A stretch of 64,000 nucleotides of DNA from Streptomyces sp. NBC_00178 (lineage in GTDB: Bacteria > Actinomycetota > Actinomycetes > Streptomycetales > Streptomycetaceae): contig NZ_CP108143.1 of NCBI RefSeq assembly GCF_036206005.1, positions 4,865,501 to 4,929,500 on the forward strand, read 5' to 3'. The notes beneath the pieces were generated by a model, which was not told the origin of the DNA, did not search any database, and saw only the letters and a program-made list of their open reading frames with translations. The number at the start of each line of letters is the position of its first letter. Position 1 is the stretch's first letter. Below are positions 7,682 through 16,705 of this stretch, piece after piece. A program made the translations under genes and the position numbers.

Positions 7682-9061
7682 TCAGGCCCCGCTGCTTCCG
7701 CGGGAGGCGCCGGGCGCCCCGGTGGCGACCCCGACGGCGCCGGACGGCTCCCCGAGCATGCCGGTCCACATCTCCGGGAAGTCCGGCAGGGTCTTCGCGG
7801 TCGTGCCGACGTTCTCGATCTCCACCCCGGCCACGGCGAGGCCGATGATCGCGCCCGCCGTCGCCATCCGGTGGTCGTCGTACGTGTGGAAGACGCCGCC
7901 CTGCAGCGGCCGGGGCCGGATGTGCAGGCCGTCGGCGGTCTCCGTGACGTCGCCGCCCAGGCCGTTGATCTCCTTGGTCAGCGCGGCCAGCCGGTCCGTC
8001 TCGTGCAGCCGCAGGTGGGCGACGCCGCTCAGCGTGGACGGGGAGTCCGCGAGCGCGGCGAGGGCCGCGATGCCCGGCGTCAGCTCACCGACCTCGCTCA
8101 GGTCGACGTCGATGCCGTGGACGGTGCCCGAGCCCGTGAAGGTCAGGCCCCGCTCGGTCAGCTCGCACGAGCCACCCATTGCGGTGAAGATCTCACGCAG
8201 CGCGTCACCCGGCTGGGTGGTGCGCAGCGGCCAGTCGGGAACGGTGACGCGGCCACCGGTCACCAGCGCCGCCGCGAGGAACGGCTGTGCGTTGGAGAGG
8301 TCCGGCTCCACGGTCAGATCGCGGCCCAGGAGGGCGGAGGGGGACACCCGCCAGACGTTCGGCTCGCCCCCCGTCTCGGGCTCGTCGACCTGGGCGCCCA
8401 CCGAGCGCAGCATGTCGACGGTCATCCGGATGTGAGGCATGGACGGCAGCGCGGAGCCGGTGTGCCGGACCTCCACCCCCTGGTTGAAGCGGGGCGCGGA
8501 CAGCAGCAGCGCGGAGACGAACTGGGACGAGGAGGAGGCGTCGATCGCCACCGGCCCGCCGTCCAGGGCGCCCGCTCCGTGCACGGTGAGGGGGAGCGTG
8601 CCCCGGCCGTCGTCGTCGATCCGGGCGCCCAGCGCCTTCAGCGCGTCGATCACGCCGTGCAGGGGGCGCTCGTAGGACCGGGGGTCGCCGTCGAAGTGGA
8701 CGGGGCCGTCGGCGAGGCAGGCCACCGGCGGCAGGAAGCGCATGACCGTGCCGGCGTTGCCGACGTCGACCCGGGCCGGGCCGTGCAGTCCGGCCGGGAT
8801 GACCCGCCAGGCCTCGCCCGAGCCGTCGGGGCCCACGCCCTCCTCGATGCCGACCCCCATCGCGCGCAGGGCCTGCGCCATCAGCAGGGTGTCGCGGGAC
8901 CGCAGCGGCCGGCGCAGCCAGCCGGGTTCGGAGGACAGCGCGGCGAGCACGAGCGCGCGGTTGGTGACCGACTTCGATCCGGGCACGGTGACGGTCGCGT
9001 CGACGGCCCCGGTCGCACGGGGGGCGGGCCAGAGGGCAGGGTGCACGGGACTTTCGGTCAT
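7682..9061 (-). CDS. aroA: 3-phosphoshikimate 1-carboxyvinyltransferase (EPSP synthase)
   Basis: Joins shikimate 3-phosphate and phosphoenolpyruvate to give EPSP in aromatic amino-acid biosynthesis. About 459 residues. Motifs: VPGSKSVTNRALVLAAL near the N-terminus (substrate-binding Lys and Ser), GNAGTVMRFL, and the C-terminal YDDHRMATAGAI. ATG 9061 is used; a GTG at 9070 is in frame. Neither has a clear Shine-Dalgarno, and a TAAAGT hexamer lies just upstream, so a leaderless transcript is possible. Upstream gene of the aroA-rsgA pair. Confidence 0.96.
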   Translation of the reverse strand: MTESPVHPALWPAPRATGAVDATVTVPGSKSVTNRALVLAALSSEPGWLRRPLRSRDTLLMAQALRAMGVGIEEGVGPDGSGEAWRVIPAGLHGPARVDVGNAGTVMRFLPPVACLADGPVHFDGDPRSYERPLHGVIDALKALGARIDDDGRGTLPLTVHGAGALDGGPVAIDASSSSQFVSALLLSAPRFNQGVEVRHTGSALPSMPHIRMTVDMLRSVGAQVDEPETGGEPNVWRVSPSALLGRDLTVEPDLSNAQPFLAAALVTGGRVTVPDWPLRTTQPGDALREIFTAMGGSCELTERGLTFTGSGTVHGIDVDLSEVGELTPGIAALAALADSPSTLSGVAHLRLHETDRLAALTKEINGLGGDVTETADGLHIRPRPLQGGVFHTYDDHRMATAGAIIGLAVAGVEIENVGTTAKTLPDFPEMWTGMLGEPSGAVGVATGAPGASRGSSGA

Positions 9062-9213
9062 GCCCCTCACTTTAGTGGCTCACCGCAAACCCGGATCCTG
9101 ATCAAAAAGGCGGAAACCGGGGCGTCATACAAGGGTGATACAGAGCCGGTGCACACCCGTGCCCGCCCGTCCGCGCGCCGGCCGTCGCGGCCCGGCCCCG
9201 CGCCCGCCGGCCG

Positions 9214-9927
9214 TCACAGGCCGAGCAGCCAGCGCCCGCCGCCGATCAGCGAGCTCAGCGACACCACATGGAAGAGGAACAGCCACATCGCCGCCGGCGC
9301 GTGCGTCAGCCGGGCGAGCTGGTCGGCGTCGGAGTCGGGCGCACCGCCGTGACGCCGCTTGGACTGCAGCTCGAAGGCCGGGCGCACGCCGCCCAGCAGC
9401 AGGAACCAGACCACGGTGTAGGCGAACGCCGCCTGCACCTCCGCCGACGTCAGCCACGACACGAGCAGGAACGCCGTGCCCGTGAGGATGACCGTCAGCG
9501 CCCCGTACAGATTGCGGATCATGACGAGCATGACCGCCAGGAGCGCCGTCGCCAGCCACAGGAGCAGGGTGATCCTGCCGTCGGCCAGCAGCCAGGCCCC
9601 GCCCAGTCCGAGCAGCGGCGGCGCGGTGTAGCCGGCCGCCGCGGTGAGGATCATGCCGATGCCGGTGGGCTTGCCGCGGCTCACCGTCAGCCCGCTGGTG
9701 TCGGAGTGCAGACGGATACCGGAGAGCTGGCGCCCGGTGAGCAGGGCCACCAGTCCGTGGCCGCCCTCGTGCGCGATGGTGATCGCGTTCCGGGAGAGCC
9801 GCCATATGAGGTTCGGCACGACGGCGGCGAGTGCCGCGGTGGCCGTCACGACCACCAGCCACTGCGCGGGGGCGGGCTGGGTCCCGAAGACGCGGTCCCA
9901 CAGCTCACCCAGATCGGTGCTGTCCAT
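9214..9927 (-). CDS. M50-type membrane zinc peptidase
   Basis: A 237-residue integral membrane protein with about six helices. The zinc motif HEGGH (H-E-x-x-H) lies in the second helix region (NAITIAHEGGHGLVALLTGR), typical of the M50B-like family annotated in actinomycetes. A glycine-rich segment and a later conserved membrane region follow, but the substrate is unknown. ATG 9927 has AAGGAG about 11 nt upstream. The gene is divergent from the SRAP gene with 73 bp between the starts. Confidence 0.85.
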   Translation of the reverse strand: MDSTDLGELWDRVFGTQPAPAQWLVVVTATAALAAVVPNLIWRLSRNAITIAHEGGHGLVALLTGRQLSGIRLHSDTSGLTVSRGKPTGIGMILTAAAGYTAPPLLGLGGAWLLADGRITLLLWLATALLAVMLVMIRNLYGALTVILTGTAFLLVSWLTSAEVQAAFAYTVVWFLLLGGVRPAFELQSKRRHGGAPDSDADQLARLTHAPAAMWLFLFHVVSLSSLIGGGRWLLGL

Positions 9928-10000
9928 GGCGCGGGCGGCTCCTTCCATGCTCGAGGGATTCACATCCACTCGACCGGCGGGTCGTGGCAGTCTGGCACCT

Positions 10001-10816
10001 ATGTGCGGACGGTATGCAGCGAGTCGGCGGCCAGAGGATCTGACCGGGCTCTTCGGTGTCGAGAAGTGGGAACCCACCGAGACCCTTGAGCCCGACTGGA
10101 ACGTCGCGCCGACCAAGGAGGTCTACGCGATTCTCGACCGCCCTGTGAAGGACGCGGACGACCAGCGGCCGGTTCGCCAGCTGCGCACCCTGAAATGGGG
10201 GCTGGTGCCGTCCTGGGCGAAGACCCCGGAGGGCGGCGCGCGCATGATCAACGCGCGCGCGGAGACCGTCCATGAGAAGCCGTCCTTCCGCCGCCCCTTC
10301 GTGTCGAGGCGCTGCATCCTGCCCGCGGACGGCTACTACGAGTGGGTCACCGGCGCCGACGAGCGGCAGCTGGAGGAGAAGGGGAGGAGGAAGCGGCCCC
10401 GCAAGCAGCCGTACTTCGTGACGCCCGCCGACGGCTCCGTCTTCGCCATGGCCGGCCTGTACGAGTTCTGGCGCGACCGGACCCTTCCCGACGACCATCC
10501 GCAGGCCTGGTGGGTGACCTGTTCGGTGATCACGACCGAGGCCGAGACGTCACCGCTCGCCGTGGCCCCCGCGGAGGGGCCCGGCTCGCTCTCCGACATC
10601 CACCCCCGGATGCCGCTGATGCTCACGCCGGACCGCTGGGACGACTGGCTCGACCCGTCGCGGACCGACGTCGAGGAGCTCAAGGCGCTGCTCGCGCCGC
10701 CGCCCGGCGGCCTGATGCGCGCCTACCCGGTGGCCACCGCCGTCAGCAACGTCCGCAACAACGGACCGGAACTCCTGGAGGAGCTGGCCGCGCCCGAGGT
10801 GAGCACGCTCTTCTGA
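10001..10816 (+). CDS. SRAP-domain protein (HMCES/YedK-like)
   Basis: A 271-residue SOS-response-associated peptidase (SRAP) protein. Family members shield abasic sites in single-stranded DNA by forming a thiazolidine crosslink through Cys2. Visible here: Cys2 in MCGRYA, the Asn and Arg of NARAET, the Glu of ADGYYEW, and the catalytic His in HPRMPLML. A lysine/arginine-rich insert (about residues 120-135) sits between strands. There is no Shine-Dalgarno before ATG 10001, and Cys2 must follow Met, which fixes the start. The divergent M50 gene shares the promoter region. Confidence 0.95.
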   Translation: MCGRYAASRRPEDLTGLFGVEKWEPTETLEPDWNVAPTKEVYAILDRPVKDADDQRPVRQLRTLKWGLVPSWAKTPEGGARMINARAETVHEKPSFRRPFVSRRCILPADGYYEWVTGADERQLEEKGRRKRPRKQPYFVTPADGSVFAMAGLYEFWRDRTLPDDHPQAWWVTCSVITTEAETSPLAVAPAEGPGSLSDIHPRMPLMLTPDRWDDWLDPSRTDVEELKALLAPPPGGLMRAYPVATAVSNVRNNGPELLEELAAPEVSTLF

Positions 10817-10833
10817 CCCGGCAGGATGACCCC

Positions 10834-11496
10834 GTGAGCCGTACCGCAGGGACATCGAAGAGGACAGAGACCGTCGCCACGGACGCCGGGGAGGCCAGGA
10901 TCACCTGGCTCCCGGCGCAGGACGCGCGCCTCGTGCTCGCCGTCGGCCACGGTGCCGGGGGCGGAATCGAGGCCCGCGACCTCCAGGCGCTGGCCGCCGT
11001 GCTGCCGGGGCGGGGTGTGACCGTGGCGCTGGTCGAGCAGCCGTGGCGGGTGGCCGGGAAGAAGGTCGCACCGGCCCCCCGGACCCTGGACACCGCGTGG
11101 ACCGGGCTGTGGCCGGCGCTGACGGCGCCCGGGCTGCCCGTCGTCGCCGGCGGGCGCAGCGCGGGGGCCCGGGTCGCCTGCCGGACGGCTGCCGCGCTGG
11201 GTGCCCGCGCCGTGCTCGCGCTGAGTTTCCCGCTGCACCCGCCGGGGAAGCCGGAGAAGTCCCGCCGGGACGAGCTGCTGGGGGCCGGGGTGCCCGTCCT
11301 CGTGGTCCAGGGCGGGCGCGACCCGTTCGGGCGCCCTGAGGAGTTCCCGGCGGGGGACCACGGGCTCGTGGAGGTGCCGCACGCGGATCACGGCTTCGCC
11401 GTTCCGAAGAAGGCACCGCTGACCCAGGATCAGGCGATGGACCTGCTGGCCGGTGCGGTGGCCGGGTGGCTGGACGGACTGCCCCGGCCGGCGTAG
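10834..11496 (+). CDS. Alpha/beta-hydrolase family protein (KANL3/Tex30-like)
   Basis: A 220-residue cytosolic alpha/beta hydrolase. The nucleophile elbow is GGRSAGAR (Ser), the acid is in VVQGGRDPFG and the His in HADHGF. An oxyanion loop is seen at VGHGAGGG. Overall layout matches the KANL3/Tex30 group, whose bacterial members lack a known substrate. GTG 10834 is inferred from the start of homology-like sequence; spacing to the SRAP stop is 17 bp, so the two may be co-transcribed. Confidence 0.82.
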   Translation: MSRTAGTSKRTETVATDAGEARITWLPAQDARLVLAVGHGAGGGIEARDLQALAAVLPGRGVTVALVEQPWRVAGKKVAPAPRTLDTAWTGLWPALTAPGLPVVAGGRSAGARVACRTAAALGARAVLALSFPLHPPGKPEKSRRDELLGAGVPVLVVQGGRDPFGRPEEFPAGDHGLVEVPHADHGFAVPKKAPLTQDQAMDLLAGAVAGWLDGLPRPA

Positions 11497-11530
11497 TCCT
11501 CCTCACACCCGGGCCGCCCGCGCCGAGCCC

Positions 11531-11557
11531 GGGAATGCGGCATGGGGGGCGGCTGTT
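11531..11557 (+). promoter_or_regulatory. SigR-dependent promoter of sigR (p2-type)
   Basis: GGGAAT (11531-11536) and GTT (11555-11557) are separated by exactly 18 nt, matching the known SigR consensus GGAAT-N18-GTT. It lies upstream of the long in-frame sigR start (11608), so the thiol-stress transcript would encode the extended SigR' form. Confidence 0.88.
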
Positions 11558-11740
11558 GTGGCTGGTGTCGGTACAACAACGTCGTACGTGGAGAGGGAGT
11601 CCCTCGCATGGGTTCCACCATCTGCCCGAGCCGCTCGAGCGCCGCCGAACTCGAGTGGACGGTGCTTCACGCGGCCAAGGGCGCGCCCGGGCACGCGCCG
11701 GGCACAGCGGAGCGACAGCCCGCGCAGCAGCAAGGTCGAC

Positions 11741-11746
11741 TATTCT
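11741..11746 (+). promoter_or_regulatory. Possible -10 of the constitutive sigR promoter (p1-type)
   Basis: TATTCT lies 47 bp before the short sigR start and downstream of the long start. No clear -35 is visible. Assigned by analogy with the two-promoter sigR arrangement of S. coelicolor. Confidence 0.4.
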
Positions 11747-11793
11747 CCGACGGGAGCGGGTCCGCTTTCGGCCCCGTCACATCGTTGGAGGAG

Positions 11794-12450
11794 GTGGGTC
11801 CGGTCACTGGGACCGACACAGGGACCGACGACGGCCGTGCGCAGGAGACGACCGCCGAGCGCAACGCGCGCTTCGAGCGGGACGCCCTCGGATACCTCGA
11901 CCAGATGTACTCCGCGGCGCTGCGCATGACGCGTAACCCGGCGGATGCCGAGGACCTGGTCCAGGAGACCTACGCGAAGGCGTACGGCTCCTTCCACCAG
12001 TTCCGTGAGGGCACGAACCTCAAGGCCTGGATGTACCGCATCCTCACGAACACCTTCATCAACTCCTACCGCAAGAAGCAGCGCGAACCCCAGCGGAGCG
12101 CCGCTGAGGAGATCGAGGACTGGCAGCTGGCGCGTGCGGAGTCGCACATGTCGACCGGTCTGCGCTCGGCGGAGTCGCAGGCGCTGGACCACCTGCCGGA
12201 CTCCGACGTGAAGTCGGCGCTGCAGTCGATTCCCGAAGAGTTCCGGATCGCTGTGTATCTCGCGGACGTAGAGGGCTTTGCGTACAAGGAGATCGCGGAC
12301 ATCATGGGGACACCCATCGGTACGGTCATGTCCCGGCTGCACCGGGGGCGCCGTCAGCTGCGCGGCATGCTGGAGGACTACGCGCGTGAGCGCGGACTCG
12401 TCCCGGCCGGTGCCGGTGAGTCGGACGAAACGAAAGGCTCGGCCTCATGA
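11794..12450 (+). CDS. sigR: Thiol-oxidative-stress ECF sigma factor SigR
   Basis: ECF sigma factor of about 218 residues that directs the disulfide-stress regulon (thioredoxins, mycothiol genes, its own operon). Region 2 is seen in YLDQMYSAALRMTRNPADAEDLVQET and region 4 in FAYKEIADIMGTPIGTVMSRLHRGRR. The frame stays open upstream: ATG 11608, with GAGAGGGAG 8 nt before it, would add a 62-residue extension, matching the unstable SigR' isoform known in S. coelicolor. The stop overlaps the rsrA ATG by 4 bp, coupling sigma and anti-sigma synthesis. Confidence 0.95.
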   Translation: MGPVTGTDTGTDDGRAQETTAERNARFERDALGYLDQMYSAALRMTRNPADAEDLVQETYAKAYGSFHQFREGTNLKAWMYRILTNTFINSYRKKQREPQRSAAEEIEDWQLARAESHMSTGLRSAESQALDHLPDSDVKSALQSIPEEFRIAVYLADVEGFAYKEIADIMGTPIGTVMSRLHRGRRQLRGMLEDYARERGLVPAGAGESDETKGSAS

Positions 12451-12767
12451 GCTGCGGAGAGCCGCACGAGACGGATTGCTCAGAGGTTCTCGATCATCTC
12501 TACGAGTTTCTCGACCATGAGATGCCCGAGGGCGACTGCACCAAGTTCGAGGTGCACTTCGAGGAGTGCTCCCCGTGCCTCGAGAAGTACGGCCTGGAGC
12601 AGGCCGTGAAGAAGCTGGTCAAGCGCTGCTGCGGCCAGGACGACGTGCCCGCCGACCTGCGCTCGAAGGTGATGGGCCGGATCGACCTGATCCGTTCCGG
12701 GCAGGCCGTCCCCGAGCGGGACGTGGCCGTCGGCGGCGCCGACCGGCCGGCCGCCGCAGCGGAGTGA
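12447..12767 (+). CDS. rsrA: Redox-sensing zinc anti-sigma factor RsrA
   Basis: A 106-residue ZAS-family anti-sigma factor that binds SigR when reduced and releases it when its cysteines form disulfides. All residues used by S. coelicolor RsrA are present at the same numbers: Cys3, Cys11, Cys31, His37, Cys41, Cys44, Cys61 and Cys62, with the H-x3-C-x2-C zinc signature HFEECSPC. ATG overlaps the sigR stop (ATGA), so expression is translationally coupled. Confidence 0.97.
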   Translation: MSCGEPHETDCSEVLDHLYEFLDHEMPEGDCTKFEVHFEECSPCLEKYGLEQAVKKLVKRCCGQDDVPADLRSKVMGRIDLIRSGQAVPERDVAVGGADRPAAAAE

Positions 12768-12899
12768 CGGATTCCGTCACCGCGTACTGAGCGCCGTTTC
12801 CCCGGCCATGTCACCCGAATGTGCTAATCCGGCCCGTTCGGTCCCTCCGTACGGCCCCACTCGCTAGCCTGGCGCCCTCATCGACCAGGCTGGGGGCGG

Positions 12900-14294
12900 G
12901 TGACACGGGTGAGGGGCACACCGGGGGCGGCGCGCGTCCACATCCTGTGCGTGGCCGTCTGTGCCGGTCTGTGCGCCGGGCCCGCACTGTCGGAGGCCCG
13001 GACCCCCTGGGGCACGCTCGCGCTCCTCGCCGCGCTCCACCTCGCCTGCGAACTCGCGGGCCGGGTCCCCGTCCTCGGCAGCAGGCTGCCGGTGGACGCC
13101 GGATCGTTCCTTCCCGTGCTGATCGCCGCAGCGTTCCTGCTGCCGCCCTCGGCCGCCGTCCTCGTCGCGGTGCCCGGCTCCCTCGCGGGCCGGGTGGACC
13201 GGCCGCCGTTCGCCGCGCGCCGCGTCTGGCGGACCGCGTCGCTCGCCCTCACCGTGGGCGCCGCCTCGTGGACCTACGCGTTCCTGGGCGGGCCCGCGAC
13301 CCTCGGAGGCCCGGCCGGCGGAACACATCCGGACCTTCCGTACGCCCTGCTCCCGGCGTGCGCCGCGGCGCTCGTCCTCAGCCTCGTGCCGGCCGTGCTG
13401 GACGGCGGCATCCTCGTCACGGCCGAGCGGATGGCGGCCGGACACGCGTGGCGGGGGCTCGCGGCCGGCTCCGTGGGCCCCCACCTGGTGCACGCCCTCG
13501 CCGGGCTGATGATGGCCGTCCTGTGGCGCAGCCCGTACGGCCCGGTCTCCGCGCTGTTCGTCCTGCTGCCGATGTACATCTCCTGCTGGGTGTTCGCGCA
13601 GTACCACCGGCGGCACGCCGCGCACCGCGCCACGATCAGGGCGCTCGTCCAGGCCGTCGACATCAAGGACGGCTACACCCGCGGGCACAGCGAGCGCGTG
13701 GGCCGTGCCTCCGAGCTGATCGCGCGTGAACTCGGCATGGACGAGGCCCGGATGGAGGCGCTGCGCTTCGCCGGCATCCTGCACGACATCGGCAAGCTCG
13801 GCGTCCCGACCCGGGTCCTGCGCAAGGACGGACCGCTGACCCCCGAGGAACGCGCGGTCATCGAACTGCATCCCGAGTACGGCCACGAGATCGTCCGGGG
13901 CATCGGCTTCCTGGACGAGGCGCGCGCCGCGATCCTGCACCACCACGAGCGGCTGGACGGCAGCGGCTACCCCTACGGCCTCCGCGGCGACGAGATCCCC
14001 GAGTTCGCCCGGGTCGTGGCCGTCGCGGACGCCTTCGACGCGATGACCTCGACCCGCTCCTACCGGCGCGGGCGGCCGGTGCCCGCCGCCGTCGAGGAGC
14101 TCGTACGCTGCGCCGGGAGCCAGTTCGACCCCGTGATGGTGCGCGCCCTGACACGCGCGCTCGACCGCCACGGCTGGTCCGCGCCGGCCAACACGGTCAC
14201 GTCGGAGGAGGAGCCGGCGGGCATGCCCCGGCAGAAGGGCCCCGGGGAGCGGCCGGCCTCCGGAGCCCCCCGCCGGCCGGGGCGGCCCCTGTGA
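12900..14294 (+). CDS. Membrane HD-GYP domain protein, probable c-di-GMP phosphodiesterase
   Basis: A 464-residue protein with roughly six membrane helices (to about residue 240) followed by a complete HD-GYP domain. Catalytic features are all present: the first His in YTRGHSERVG, HDIGK, HPEYGHE, and HHHERLDGSGYPYGL with the GYP signature. HD-GYP domains hydrolyse cyclic di-GMP. A low-complexity Pro/Gly/Arg tail ends the protein. GTG 12900 or the GTG at 12909 may start it. The stop overlaps the next HD gene by 4 bp. Streptomyces literature names two HD-GYP proteins HdgA and HdgB; whether these are those genes I cannot confirm. Confidence 0.88.
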   Translation: MTRVRGTPGAARVHILCVAVCAGLCAGPALSEARTPWGTLALLAALHLACELAGRVPVLGSRLPVDAGSFLPVLIAAAFLLPPSAAVLVAVPGSLAGRVDRPPFAARRVWRTASLALTVGAASWTYAFLGGPATLGGPAGGTHPDLPYALLPACAAALVLSLVPAVLDGGILVTAERMAAGHAWRGLAAGSVGPHLVHALAGLMMAVLWRSPYGPVSALFVLLPMYISCWVFAQYHRRHAAHRATIRALVQAVDIKDGYTRGHSERVGRASELIARELGMDEARMEALRFAGILHDIGKLGVPTRVLRKDGPLTPEERAVIELHPEYGHEIVRGIGFLDEARAAILHHHERLDGSGYPYGLRGDEIPEFARVVAVADAFDAMTSTRSYRRGRPVPAAVEELVRCAGSQFDPVMVRALTRALDRHGWSAPANTVTSEEEPAGMPRQKGPGERPASGAPRRPGRPL

Positions 14295-15541
14295 CCCCCG
14301 CACGCGGGACCCCGCGCGCCGCCCTCGTGGTCCGCGCGGCCGCCGCCGCACTCGCCGCCGCCGCGCTCGCCCACACCCTGTGGAACGGCGTCGCCCAGCC
14401 CGGCCACGCCCTCGCCTTCGGCCTGCTGATCACGGTGGGGGAACTGGCCAGGTGGGGGGCCGTCCCCGGTGAGCGCGAGCCCGCGCCCCTGGGGGCCGCG
14501 GGCGCACTCGCCTACGCCCTGCTCGGCCGGAGCGCCGGGCAGGCCACGACGCACGACGCCCTCCAGGTGGTCACCGTCGTCGTCGCGGCCCAGCTCCTCG
14601 CCTCCGTGCCCCACCTGGCGCGCGGCAGCGGCCCCGGGCGCGACCAGGCGGCCCGCCGCGTCCTCGCGGCGGCCTTCGCCGCCGTGTGCTTCCAGCCGCT
14701 GCACCACTCGGGGCTGAGCGACCGCTGGCTGGGCGAGGGGCCGTACGTCGCCGTCCTCCTGCTCCTGCTGCTGGTGCTCACCGCCCTGTGCGACGCCGTC
14801 CTCGCCGCGCTCACGGCGGGTACCGACCGTCCGTACGGGCCGCGGCTGCGCGACGAGCTCCGCGCGCTCAGCGGCATCGGGCCCGCGGTGTGCGCGACCG
14901 GTGCCGTCATGGCCCTCGGGGTCGCCGCCGCCGGCCTGTGGGCGCTGCCCGTCCTGTGCGTCCCGCTGCTCCTCACCCAGGTGTCGTTCCGCCGCTACGC
15001 CGCCGTCCGCACGACCTACCGGCAGACGATCGCGTCACTGGCCAGGTCCACGGAGATCGCCGGCTACACCCCGCACGGCCATGCCCGCAGGGTGGCCGAC
15101 CTCTCGACGGCCGTGGGGCGGGAGCTCGGGCTCGGCGGCCCCGAGCTGACCGTCCTGGAATACGCGGCGCTCATGCACGACATCGGCCAGCTCTCGCTCG
15201 TCGATCCGGTGCCGCACGGGGCCACCGCGGCCCTCCCGCCGGACGAACAGCGCCGCATCGCCCTGCTCGGCGGGGCCGTCGTACGGCAGACCGGGGTGGA
15301 CCCCGCGGTGGCCGTCGTGGTGGAGCGGCAGGCGGATCCGTACCGGGAACAGCAGACCGCCGCCAGAATTGTCCGTACGGTCAACGCGTACGACGACCTG
15401 TGCGGGGAAGGCGGCAAGGGGTCCCTGCGGGCGCTGGAGCAGCTCAGGCTCGGCACCGGCCGCGACTACCAGCCACAGGTGGTGGAAGCGCTGGCCAGGG
15501 TCCTGGCGCGAGGCGGTCCCGTGCCGGTGCGGGCCGGGTAA
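14291..15541 (+). CDS. Membrane protein with degenerate HD domain
   Basis: A 416-residue protein with about seven to eight membrane helices (to about residue 235) and a C-terminal HD domain. Residues YTPHGHARRV and MHDIGQ keep the first metal ligands, but the Lys after HDIG is Gln and the HHERxDGxGYP segment is missing, so catalytic activity is doubtful. Its topology and coupling to the intact HD-GYP gene upstream (GTGA overlap at 14291-14294) suggest a duplicated pair acting together, for example as catalytic and regulatory subunits. Confidence 0.8.
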   Translation: MTPARGTPRAALVVRAAAAALAAAALAHTLWNGVAQPGHALAFGLLITVGELARWGAVPGEREPAPLGAAGALAYALLGRSAGQATTHDALQVVTVVVAAQLLASVPHLARGSGPGRDQAARRVLAAAFAAVCFQPLHHSGLSDRWLGEGPYVAVLLLLLLVLTALCDAVLAALTAGTDRPYGPRLRDELRALSGIGPAVCATGAVMALGVAAAGLWALPVLCVPLLLTQVSFRRYAAVRTTYRQTIASLARSTEIAGYTPHGHARRVADLSTAVGRELGLGGPELTVLEYAALMHDIGQLSLVDPVPHGATAALPPDEQRRIALLGGAVVRQTGVDPAVAVVVERQADPYREQQTAARIVRTVNAYDDLCGEGGKGSLRALEQLRLGTGRDYQPQVVEALARVLARGGPVPVRAG

Positions 15542-15631
15542 CCCATGGGTAATGAGCGAGCGTCCGGCCCGGCATGGTTGGATGCGAAGAGAGCGGCAAA
15601 CGAGGGTGTCCAGTCGGGACAGGCGGGAATC

Positions 15632-16624
15632 GTGAGGATCTTCGGGAAGGTACGGCATCGGCCGTCCGCCTCTTGGCGGCAGGCCACGGACCGGGCGTTC
15701 ACGCTGATCGGCGACGGCCGGTACGAGGACGCGGGGGCCCTGCTGACGCGCGCGGCGGACCTGGAGCCCTGGCTCTCCGAGTCCTGGTTCAACCTCGCGC
15801 TGCTGCACAAGTTCCGGCACGACTGGGAGCAGGCGAGGGCCGCGGGGCTGCGGGCCGTCGCCCTGCTGGACCGGGAGTCCGGCGCCCCGGACTGGTGGAA
15901 CGTCGGGATCGCCGCCACCGCGCTGCAGGACTGGCCGCTGGCGCGCCGTGCCTGGCAGGCGTACGGGCTCAAGGTGCCCGGCAGCGGCCAGTACAACGCG
16001 GCGGCCAACAGCGAGCCCACGGGCATGGAGCTGGGCAGCGCGGCCGTGCGGCTCTCTCCCGAGGGCGAGGCCGAGGTCGTCTGGGGCCGCAGGCTCGACC
16101 CGGCGCGGCTGGAGGTGTTGTCCATCCCGCTGCCGTCCTCGGGGCGGCGCTGGGGCGAGGTCGTGCTGCACGACGGCGTGCCGAACGGGGAGCGGGTCAC
16201 CGCCGCCGGGCCGTCCTACCCGGTCTTCGACGAGATCGAGCTGTGGGCGCCCTCACCGGTCCCCACCTGGGTGGTGCTGCTGGAGGCCGCCACCGAGGCC
16301 GACCGGGACGCGCTGGAGCAGCTCGCCTCGGACGCCGGTTTCGCCGCCGAGGACTGGTCGTCCTCCGTGCGCCTGCTCTGCCGTGCCTGTTCCGAGAGCC
16401 GGATGGAGAGCGACGAGGGTGACGGTGAGCACCTCGATCCGCACGACCACAGCGAGCCGGGCCACCCGGGCCCCCTGGGGCACCGGACCGCCGGTGACCT
16501 CTGGGTTCCGGAGCGTGAGTGCGGGATAGCGGCCCCGGCGGGGCTGGTGCGGGGACTGCTGGACGGCTGGGTGGCGGACAGCCCGGACAGCCGTGAGTGG
16601 CGCGATCTGGAGGAAGTCTGCTGA
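15632..16624 (+). CDS. TPR-containing protein
   Basis: About 330 residues with two or three TPR units in the first 130 residues (AFTLIGDGRYEDAGALLTRA, then SWFNLALLHKFRHDWEQAR, then WWNVGIAATALQDW). The middle region is beta-rich and unassigned, and a His/Asp/Glu-rich linker (about residues 255-280) precedes the C-terminus. GTG 15632 is preferred since it gives the N-terminus I recall for Streptomyces homologues (RIFGKVRHR); the frame is open back to ATG 15545. It sits 81 bp before the deformylase start and reads the same way. Function unknown. Confidence 0.75.
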   Translation: MRIFGKVRHRPSASWRQATDRAFTLIGDGRYEDAGALLTRAADLEPWLSESWFNLALLHKFRHDWEQARAAGLRAVALLDRESGAPDWWNVGIAATALQDWPLARRAWQAYGLKVPGSGQYNAAANSEPTGMELGSAAVRLSPEGEAEVVWGRRLDPARLEVLSIPLPSSGRRWGEVVLHDGVPNGERVTAAGPSYPVFDEIELWAPSPVPTWVVLLEAATEADRDALEQLASDAGFAAEDWSSSVRLLCRACSESRMESDEGDGEHLDPHDHSEPGHPGPLGHRTAGDLWVPERECGIAAPAGLVRGLLDGWVADSPDSREWRDLEEVC

Positions 16625-16705
16625 GCGATGCCCGTAGGCTGTACGCGCACCGATCGCGGTGCGGTACTCACGGGTTTCAGGCTTGCAGGAAGGCGTACGG
16701 CGGAC

